Of a DNA stretch of 64,000 nucleotides, positions 57,265 through 64,000 are shown in pieces. Source of the stretch: Owenia fusiformis (lineage: Eukaryota > Annelida > Polychaeta > Sabellida > Oweniidae). Position 1 is the stretch's first letter. Each line of letters starts with the position of its first letter. The position numbers were made by a program, and so were the translations under genes. The stretch covers positions 13,186,932 through 13,250,931 of the forward strand of contig CAIIXF020000012.1 of NCBI GenBank assembly GCA_903813345.2, read 5' to 3'. The notes under the pieces are model-generated. The model ran no database searches. It was given only the letters and a program-made list of their open reading frames with translations, and was not told the origin of the DNA.

Positions 57265-57484
57265 TCACATGACTCCATTGCTGAATGGGTTCTTTGAGTC
57301 CTTTTCGGGGATCTTTGCTTCCTTGTCCTTTTCAGAGACTCCGATGATATCCCCCGTGCCAACCATCGCCTCCAACGGAAAAGGAGGTTCTATAGCATGG
57401 TCTTTTTGAATTACTCTATTGTCAAATGACGTTGGTTCAGCGTTCATTTGGTCACCGTTGAATTCCTTTGCTTTTGAATAACGT
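57265..57484 (-). CDS. Gene A last coding exon: cytoplasmic tail
   Basis: The acceptor TTTTTTAAG|A joins the TM exon in phase 2 (AG+A gives Arg). 73 residues follow to TGA at 57267-57265: RYSKAKEFNGDQMNAE, then an acidic/Pro segment (EPPFPLEAM) and a Lys/Glu-rich end (SEKDKEAKIPEKDSK). The basic RYSK after the helix is a normal stop-transfer. One Tyr only, so no ITAM/ITIM. No homologue recognised. Confidence 0.72.
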
Positions 57485-57838
57485 CTTAAAAAATATAAAT
57501 ACACGATTAAGATTGTGTATCGAAATCACATTTTAATATATCCATCAAGTAGGTTATTTAGCATTCTCTCCGACTTTGTATTTAACATATGAATAGATTC
57601 GTTCGGTCGTTTGGAAATTTTGAGATTGGTTGTTCGCGAAGTTTCTTGAGTCCTAATGGATATATCTAAAATGTACCGTTTTTCTGTACTCAATAACTTT
57701 GTTAACACTGCGGCCCATTTTAGTAAAGAAATATTGTTCACACTTAGTGCTTTATATAGCCTGTATTTAAGATACTTTTGTACTGTTTATAACAGCATTA
57801 TTTAGGAGGGGGAATTTTCGGCTGGTCAAGATTTTTAC
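57485..57838 (-). other. Intron between TM and tail exons of gene A
   Basis: 354-bp phase-2 intron, AT-rich. The minus frame 57741-57526 lies in it and has no domain. Confidence 0.55.
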
Positions 57839-57926
57839 CTGTACATCAGAAAAACAATAAACCCCGCAACAAGAACAGCTGCTATGCCAAGTCCTATACC
57901 CACTCCTACACCGAGCGACTCGGAAG
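57839..57926 (-). CDS. Gene A exon: transmembrane helix
   Basis: The acceptor TTTATAG|CT and the donor TACAG|GTAAAA bound 88 nt. In phase 1 it reads a Ser-Glu-Ser stalk, then about 24 hydrophobic residues (LGVGVGIGLGIAAVLVAGFI, VFLM) and Tyr-Arg. The Gly-every-second-residue pattern (GVGVGIGLG) could pack helices against each other. Too short to show as an open frame; found by reading between the CCP and tail exons. Confidence 0.75.
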
Positions 57927-58190
57927 CTATAAAATCGTAAATATTTATTTAATACACCTACTCAAAGACATGGCATTTTCTCCATAATGACACTTGAATT
58001 TTCTAACAAACAAGCAAGATGAATAGATGTGGAATACTGAAAAGATACGAGAACTCGACTAACTATGGCAAAACATCCGACTGGGAATTTCGGCATGAAT
58101 TTCCTTTGTTACGATTGCATAATGGGATTGAGATTGATGCTTGATACTAGAGCATCTAACATAATATTGGACGTCTGATAACTACATACT

Positions 58191-58680
58191 GGAGAGGTTA
58201 AGCTACCGTATAAAATCCAAAACGCAACTTAAACGTATCAATGGCCCCTATACAAATACATGTAGAGTTCACACATAAATAGCCGTTCAGCTCTAGTGTT
58301 TGTTTAGACTACACCATAGCTTGTATTGATTACATAGTATGCCATTGATGAAGTTCAATAGCTGGTTTTCTAATACATATTTTAAACGAGCTCGTTTCGT
58401 AAGATTATTGGAGTTAAATCATGCGTAACATACATCATCTTCTTCAGAAAGAATTATACTCTGCATCGAAATCAAAATTGCAAGGATAGTATTCAACAGA
58501 CATGAGTATAATGATTCCCGTTGATAGCAACGTGAAATATGTAAATCTCCCGTCCTAAACACGCAACTTTGAAGTTGAACGGGTATCTGAAGTAGACTAA
58601 AGCGATACAATCCTATGTTGATTCAATGTACTTTGCGTTTACGTATACGTTTTGAAAAACCGTATTTGCTTAACCTCTCT
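58191..58680. mobile_element. MITE, GGAGAGGTTAAGC family, copy 2
   Basis: 490 bp, ends GGAGAGGTTAAGC and GCTTAACCTCTCT... wait-free reading: TTGCTTAACCTCTCT, with a 3-bp ACT duplication (58188-58190, 58681-58683). Same orientation as the copy at 55306. Confidence 0.85.
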
Positions 58681-59003
58681 ACTAGTTACTTCAATCAATT
58701 AAATTTGATGTGTATTGATTTGTGTAAAAGCCTGAACTCTAATATTAAAAATCTTTAATAAATCATAACAGTTTCAAATTAAACAATACAAGTATGTAAT
58801 TTCCGTTTTTTGTATCACTAAAATCTGACGACACATTTTTAGCCTCCATTTTTGACCAGCATTTATTCTCGTTTGGCAACTGATTCCAACTAGTCAATGT
58901 GATCATATGATCATTACACTTCAACGTATTGCTTTGTTAAAAAGAATGGTAATATGTATATAAAAAATTCCAAAATAGCCAACAGAAAACAAGATGGACC
59001 GAC

Positions 59004-59176
59004 CAGTGTGAAAGAGAATGATGGTCCCCAGGGGATTATGATCCCCTTTCTTAACGGCCCCTACTGACCCTGATTGTTTATAAAATAATGAGGGAAAGAG
59101 TTGTATTTAGGTCACCATATAAATCAATGGAGAGTAGGACCACAATTTGATAGGACCTCCTACCCTTTTACACCGG
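59004..59176. mobile_element. MITE, CCGGTGTAAAA family, copy 2 (inverted)
   Basis: Reverse-complement relative of 56417-56588 over its length (TGGTCCCCAGGGGATTATGATCCCC, AGGTCACCATATAAATCAATGG region). The left end is diverged (CCAGTGTGAAAG); no clear target duplication. Confidence 0.7.
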
Positions 59177-59867
59177 CAGGCATACTTGTAGGACGATTAT
59201 ATAGAGAAATGACATTTTTACTTACAATGGTTGTCGCGCTTTGACTGTCTATTCGCTGCAATATTTGGAAATGGTCCCAGGGGGCTATACGTCGTTGTTG
59301 TAGAATTCGTAGAATTCTGTAGAAACTGTAAATCTGAAATCGCATAGTAGTTCTAATTAATGATGGTCCCCTTTGATATTGGTTGCCCTTTTTCAACAAA
59401 GTGGGCAAAAATGTTGAGATGACTAAGACTTGACGCGTGAGATCAACCAAATATTATAAGAAATGACTCGGGGAGTTATTGATAATCCAATATGTATGGC
59501 CAAGAAATGCTTGGTCAGTGTGGCACATTGATGGAACACGTCGTTCACTAAAATGGACATGTTGATTTGATTAGTAGCCACCAAAAGCGCAGAGGCGTGC
59601 ATAATAACCACGTGACTACTATGGAACATAATTTGCGTCAGTCCTTAGTCATCTCGGAATATTTGAGACTAAATATGAATTATTACACTTTAAAATCAGT
59701 AACATTCTTTGGCCAACCCCTAGTATAGGCTATTTTTGTCACTATAAAAATGTGAGTGTATGATTAGCTCAAAACAAGTGCTGCACATCTATACAAGACG
59801 GGACTCACATTGCTTGTCATGTAACTTCATCCTGTGCCCAAACATAGACATATGAAATGAAGACTAG

Positions 59868-60217
59868 GGGCCGTGAATTCGTACGATCCCCAATCCAATC
59901 CAGATAAATTCTATCTTTTGGGTTAAATCTTGGATTACTAATCCGATAAATATTTGGTGAATTCGTACGATCCGAGGATTATAAGGGGAATCCCCAAGAT
60001 TTATCCAATTTACATTGGAATTCGGATAAAATTTATCCAAAAAGTAATCCACCTCAAGAGGTGGATTGAGATTTATCCTGAGATTAATCCCAGGATCGTA
60101 CGAATTCACCGATTTTAGGATTAATTCTTGGATTAATCCCACAATGCATCATTACAGTAGGCCTACCATGACGAAATTTATCCAGATCGGATCGCGGATC
60201 GTATGAATTCACCGCCC
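59868..60217. mobile_element. MITE with GGGC.GTGAATTCGTACGATCC ends
   Basis: 350 bp, left GGGCCGTGAATTCGTACG, right ATGAATTCACCGCCC, flanked by TAG (59865-59867, 60218-60220). The terminal motif recurs inside as GTGAATTCGTACGATCC (59959) and GGATCGTACGAATTCACC (60092), which suggests a nested or dimeric element. Many GGATTAATCC/AATCCACCTC palindromes. Confidence 0.8.
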
Positions 60218-60359
60218 TAGGTCTTCGATTATATAAAATTAGCTAATATCCAAAATACATTATCATTGAGTTATCGTTCCTTTGAAATAAAAAAGGTCTT
60301 CTTAAATTGCATATGAATGAATGTTTGTGAATAGTGTGCATGCATGTTTACATGTATAC

Positions 60360-60554
60360 CTATGCAATTTGGGGACCTTCCACTCCATAAACCAGTTTCC
60401 AGACATGTTCTAGATATAGTCTCGCGTCTCTTCTTGTCGATGTACCCTGATTTACATCCTAATGTCGCGACACTTCCGACTTGTCGAGTGTTGTTTTTGA
60501 GATAACCATTGTCTGGAACTTCTAGTAAAGCACACTCAGTGATGGGTACGGGTT
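60360..60554 (-). CDS. Gene A exon: second sushi/CCP domain
   Basis: The acceptor TTCCAG|AA and the donor GCATAG|GTATAC bound a 195-nt phase 1-1 exon. The 65 residues show a regular CCP: ECALLEVPDNGYL, VGSVATLGCKSGY, RTCLETGLWSGRSPNC, with four Cys, the NG(Y/x) turn and Trp before the last Cys. Unlike the first CCP this has canonical spacing. Confidence 0.85.
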
Positions 60555-61466
60555 CTGGAAGTAAATGAAATGACAACTTTTTTTAAATTAAATGTTCTAC
60601 TTATCACATTCTGATAGCAAAAGTCAAACAACAATATCAGCTAAATGTTCAACAAAGACTAGATTCGACCTGAGCTAACAGTTCCTACATTATGATAATC
60701 AGCATACCAGTTAAAAAAGGAAAAGTATCATATTGTCTGGGAAGCACTTCGATAATCCCTCTTCCATTCTAATAAATCGACATACCTGCATTGTAAATCA
60801 ATAACTTCCATATGCTATCAGATATATTGACATCATTTTTAGAAGGGGGGGGGGCTTTAGATTATGATATTATCGATTGTGTGTGCAACCTAGCATGCAT
60901 TTTGAGGATATATTGTGGTATTCAACCAAATCACACATATCTTACACCCCAGTCACATTTCCTACGGCGACATTGCGGTCTATCATTTCTGCGGCCATTA
61001 ACATTTCTACGCTCGCCGTGGAATTTCTGAGCTCTCATACTTTTGCAGTCACATTTCCCACGGCAGCCGCACAGTGAATTTTAAATTTCTGTTGACAAAT
61101 AATACTTTTTTCATTTTATTTACATCGGGACAATTTATAAATGTTATTCATAGTGCTAGGATGTAATATCAAATGAAAAGTGATCGTGAAACATTGACAA
61201 ATAATGATTCAATCTTGTTGAGCCAGTTAATTTCTACGGGGACCTCAGAAATGAACAAATATTATAACTCCGAGTTATAATTTCTACGGCGACCCTGCGG
61301 CCTGTAAAAAAATTGGATACGCCGAACGGCGTAAGACGAGCGTAGTTTTTGCCGTAGAAATTCACAGATTTAATTGATCTGCAGTCGACTTGCGGCCGCC
61401 GTGCGACAAATGTGACTGGGGTGTAAATAGAACGCTCTACGTAAGTAAATTTATTTAAATTCGTAC
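60555..61466 (-). other. Gene A intron between CTLD and CCP2
   Basis: Phase-1 intron carrying the MITE at 60942-61426, whose right end is 40 bases from the CTLD donor. An uninterrupted G run is at 60846. No extra exon seen. Confidence 0.55.
60942..61426. mobile_element. MITE, ACACCCCAGTCACATTT family, full copy
   Basis: 485 bp, TTACACCCCAGTCACATTT to AAATGTGACTGGGGTGTAA, perfect 19-base inverted ends. The interior matches both halves of 46681-47424 (CTACGCTCGCCGTGG, AACTCCGAGTTATAATTTCTACG, GCGGCCGCCGTGCGAC). The target duplication is not resolved because the ends themselves are TTA/TAA. Confidence 0.85.
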
Positions 61467-61628
61467 CATATTGACATACATAGCCATATGTCAGGTTGCA
61501 TTTATCACCCTCCCCTTCCAATGGCTCATAGTATCCAAGCTTTCCGACAGGATTACCAAAATTGGTATACACGAGGAATGCGTAAGTACACCATGTAGCA
61601 TTCAGTTCCTCTGCAAAGTCTTGGTGAA
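61467..61628 (-). CDS. Gene A exon: C-type lectin domain, second part
   Basis: The acceptor ATTTTCAG|TT and the donor TATG|GTACGA bound a 162-nt phase 1-1 exon. It reads HQDFAEELNATWCTYAF, LGYYEPLEGEGDKCNLTYGYVCQY, closing the CTLD with the usual CxxxxGYVCQ pattern. The Ca2+/sugar motifs EPN or QPD and WND are absent, so classical Ca2+-dependent mannose or galactose binding is unlikely. NAT and NLT sequons are present. Confidence 0.85.
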
Positions 61629-61809
61629 CTGAAAATATTTTTAGTCCAAAGTATTATACAAGGTTTTCAAATATTTGTCTTAATTTGATTGCCAAAGACC
61701 CCATCAGAGATGTAAAATTACCGGATAAAAATGATACGCATTATTGTTAATGTAAGATTGGAGTCTATAAATACATTACACATGTATGTGGTGAAAGTCT
61801 GATGTCTAC
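61629..61809 (-). other. Gene A intron inside CTLD
   Basis: 181-bp phase-1 intron at the same codon as the gene B intron 3720-4562. Confidence 0.75.
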
Positions 61810-62037
61810 CTTTTACCCAATAATTTTGTTGTGATCTTATCTCGAGATTCAAATGATTTCGGATAATATTCAACACTTCACGATTTGCGACTACGGCAAT
61901 ACTCCATCCTTTTTTGACTTCACATGCAGTCTGGGCTTGATCGTGGGTTGTACTCTGTTGCTCGAAGAACTCATAACACATATGACCATGTACCTCCATC
62001 TTGTTACTCGTTGACGGACACAGACTTCTCTTAATGT
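61810..62037 (-). CDS. Gene A exon: C-type lectin domain, first part
   Basis: The acceptor TTTACTAG|AC and the donor AAAG|GTAGAC bound 228 nt (76 codons), phase 1-1. It reads RSLCPSTSNKMEV, HMCYEFFEQQ, QAQTACEVKK, SIAVVANREVLNIIRNHL, NYWVK. Cys in RSLC and CYEF suggest a long-form CTLD with the extra N-terminal disulphide. It aligns through its length with 4787-4563 of gene B. Confidence 0.87.
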
Positions 62038-63125
62038 CTAGTAAAGAGAATAGAAAGGATAGATACGAAGTAATAGCAAGTTTACAAAATTGTCTCAATA
62101 TTTTACAATATTTTTTGCATTCACCATTCCATGTCATGCTCATTTTCTATGAAAAAGTCTGACAATTTTAACTTTATTTACGGATAATCCTTTGATATAT
62201 AAATTAAAGACTGCGTGAATAGATTGAAAATATTATCTAATAATCAAAATATAATTTGTCATGACTTACTGGTTTTATCAATTTGTCAGCAAAAAAAAGT
62301 CAGATTATCAAATACTGATGTCTATAGACAAAAGAGTCCTTCTCAAAAAGACATATACAAGATGGCCATTGAATTTCAAAATGACCGATATTATTCGCAA
62401 AACGTAATCTTTGATAACCAAAGTGCACAGTGTGTGTTAACAGATTTGGTTCATATTATGCTGGTGCCTAGGGGCAAAGGAGGTCTGCTCAAGAAGATGT
62501 TTTTAAGATCACTATTCATAAAATATCATACCTTTGATTACCCTTTGCATTCGTTTGACTTCACTTCTTAAAAGAGAGCTCCGTCTTCAGTAGTTTAACT
62601 AGACTCTGCACTCAGGGTAACCTTTGATAACTCAAATTGCAGTGGATGAATTTTGTTCAAATTTAGTTCTCTAATACCTAGGGACAAATGAGCCCTGTTG
62701 AAGAAGAAATGATCAAATTGACCGCCATTTATTATAACATGTCTTGTTCGATGGATTTGTTTCTCATTCGATTTTCACAAAATAGGACCCAAACATTAAT
62801 ATGTTTTCATTTTCAAACTGATAAATATTAATTGATCAGTTGTGTTTTGGTATCGGAACATATCCTAATAAAAAGGTGAAACTATAGTTTATACATATTT
62901 CTTGAAATCTCTCATTTCTACCTCAAAAGTGTTTGGAAGTACCTTTAAGAAATGTTAATAATATATTTCCGAATGCCTTTAGTACACGGCCTGTTTTGAT
63001 GAAACTAGAAAAATACCGACTCAAAGACATCTTAACGTGTATATTTTATTGTTGAATTGCAGTTATTAGCTAAATGCTTTTGAATTAATGAGCGAGCTGG
63101 TACATCAATGCTATTCACTACTCAC
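62038..63125 (-). other. Gene A intron between CCP1 and CTLD
   Basis: About 1.1 kb. The plus frame 62215-62571 lies here; it overlaps a dispersed-repeat segment (ATGGCCATTGAATTTCAAAATG, TTTGATAACCAAAG) related to 39180-39480 and has no domain, so it is not called. Confidence 0.5.
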
Positions 63126-63362
63126 TACACATTGGAGCCACTCCATTCCATTTATACTCAACATCGGGTTCGCCAAACGAATGCCACGTTGGGCTACGGT
63201 CGCAGGTTCTGGTGTCTTGGCCAACTAACTCAAATTTTTTGTCACATGTGTACATAGCTAGACCATTCTGATCCCATGAGTTAGGAGGCTCGCCTTCAAT
63301 TTTGGGAGGTGTTCTTGTCACAACGGTGCCATTCAGGGGAGCTGGTGGGTTTCTGCATTTTG
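63126..63362 (-). CDS. Gene A exon: first sushi/CCP domain
   Basis: The acceptor GTTATAG|CA and the donor TGTA|GTGAGT bound 237 nt, phase 1-1. It reads KCRNPPAPLNGTVV, GLAMYTCDKKFELVG, RTCDRSPTW, EYKWNGVAPMCS. Four Cys, Asn-Gly turn and W-x-G before the last Cys define a CCP. The extra residues between Cys3 and W-x-G (HSFGEPDVEY) match the same extension in gene B's CCP, so the two are orthologous positions of one gene plan. Confidence 0.87.
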
Positions 63363-63664
63363 CTATAACGTGAAAGTATGGTGGGAACAGTAAACGCATT
63401 TGGAAAAGTAAAAGTGTACGATATGTATATCATAGGTTTACAACCAATTTCAGACATAACAAAGAAATGAACTCTTGATTATGCCAGATTGTTACGTTTT
63501 TAGATAAAACTATTCAATATCTTTTATCTTTGATAAGTAACTTATTCTAAGATATTAGATATATACTATATGGTAACAACTATCATCTGTAGTGTGGGCA
63601 AAACCCTGATAAAGATAGAGGCTAAATAAACCTTTTGCGTGGGGAATTGATAAATGCTATGTAC
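63363..63664 (-). other. Gene A intron between SUEL and CCP1
   Basis: 302-bp phase-1 intron, AT-rich, no features. Confidence 0.7.
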
Positions 63665-63961
63665 CTTCAACGCAATAATAATCAACTTCGTGACACCAGA
63701 TTTCTTCACAGCAACTTCCTTTATTCTCGCCAATGTAGCTATGCAGTGACATCCTGCAAACTTCTGTATACTCACAGTTTGCAGCAGCCCTCTCAGTAAA
63801 ATTGTGTCTACAATCTGGAGTGTTTTTAACGTCACATGATTTACTAGTCCTCTCAGGATGTAATATCGCGTTGGTGACTATAATCATAAACCCTTCTGGA
63901 CATTTCAAATAGAAAGTCGGCTTGTCTCCCCAATAGCCCTTAGCACAGGAACTCTCGTTTG
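63665..63961 (-). CDS. Gene A exon: SUEL-like lectin domain
   Basis: The acceptor AATTGCAG|CA and the donor GAAG|GTACAT bound 297 nt (99 codons), phase 1-1. It reads SSCAKGYW, FYLKCPEGFMIIVTNAILHP, SCDVKNTPDCRHNFTERAA, CEYTEVCRMSLHSY, GSCCEEIWCHEVDYYCVEG. The hydrophobic xLxCP.G..I.V..A(I/V)L core and Cys pattern suit a SUEL/galactose-binding-lectin domain with a few extra Cys. It is unsplit here, unlike gene B. The preceding exon should encode the signal peptide and lie beyond the window. Confidence 0.8.
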
Positions 63962-64000
63962 CTGCAATTATAGATATTGCCAATTATAAAAATCATTAAA
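63962..64000. other. Right-edge intron sequence
   Basis: 39 bases of the intron preceding the SUEL exon of gene A, including its acceptor. Nothing else. Confidence 0.6.

Larger units (their letters stand above)
57927..60359 (-). other. Gene A intron between CCP2 and TM, filled with MITEs
   Basis: Holds MITEs at 58191-58680, about 59004-59176 and 59868-60217. The minus frames at 58419-58610, 59160-59450, 59423-59629 and 59864-60142 are MITE or random frames with no domain. I found no further module exon. Confidence 0.5.
57265..63961 (-). other. Gene A: SUEL-CCP-CTLD-CCP-TM receptor-like gene, 5' end off window
   Basis: Reconstructed minus-strand gene with seven exons: SUEL 63961-63665, CCP1 63362-63126, CTLD 62037-61810 and 61628-61467, CCP2 60554-60360, TM 57926-57839, tail 57484-57265. 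All extracellular module exons are phase 1-1. The TM exon is 1-2 and the tail exon joins in phase 2. The predicted product is a type I membrane protein with about 307 visible extracellular residues, one helix and a 73-residue Lys/Glu-rich tail ending NPFSNGVM. I see no ITAM-type tyrosine motif in the tail. The signal peptide should lie beyond 64000. Additional exons between CCP2 and TM cannot be excluded in the 2.4-kb intron. Role: probably cell-surface recognition; the ligand is unknown. Confidence 0.75.

Noticed and set aside
62215-62571. 118-codon plus-strand frame
   Set aside because: Lies in a gene A intron, overlaps a dispersed repeat, has no domain and opposes well-supported exons.

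Overview
This window is AT-rich animal genomic DNA. It has spliced genes with phase-1 modular exons, one intact LTR retrotransposon, relics of several other transposon classes, and dozens of short inverted-repeat elements. There is no operon structure, no CRISPR array and no convincing rRNA or tRNA gene. The mix of secreted/membrane lectin modules (SUEL-like, sushi/CCP, C-type lectin), a RAG1-N-terminus-like transposase relic and an integrase-first Ty3/gypsy element suggests a marine invertebrate, most likely a spiralian such as a mollusc. That assignment is an inference.

Two paralogous lectin-receptor-like genes lie in tandem on the minus strand. I rebuilt their exons from open frames, splice sites and matching phases. 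Gene A (63961 down to 57265) is open at its 5' end, which is off the window. It encodes a SUEL-like lectin domain, a CCP, a two-exon C-type lectin domain (CTLD), a second CCP, a transmembrane helix and a 73-residue cytoplasmic tail with a stop. Gene B (33815 down to about 3657) starts with a signal-peptide exon, followed by a SUEL domain split over two exons, a CCP and the first part of a CTLD. Its 3' end is not seen. Every module exon has phase-1 boundaries and a length divisible by three (the split SUEL pair sums to 315), which strongly supports the models.

Gene B's introns hold most of the mobile DNA. The 15-kb intron between its SUEL and CCP exons contains a complete 7.1-kb Ty3/gypsy-type element (8240-15376). 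Its LTRs look identical, and a single 1668-codon ORF has the integrase upstream of reverse transcriptase. Next to it is a frameshifted minus-strand relic (15572-17241) that resembles the RAG1 N-terminal region fused to a RAG1/N-RAG-TP-like DDE core. The first intron holds a 5'-truncated chromodomain integrase (22277-23383), a 1.37-kb inverted-repeat element and an array of about ten 83-bp repeats. The 3' splice sites of both SUEL exons of gene B lie in triplicated tandem repeats of 107 bp and 64 bp.

From 34 to 57 kb (between gene B's first exon and gene A's stop) I found no convincing gene. This stretch holds nested transposons (39.5-48.8 kb) whose insertion order can be read from empty-site copies in the same window, several MITE families with readable target-site duplications, and a small MADF-like ORF interrupted by a MITE.
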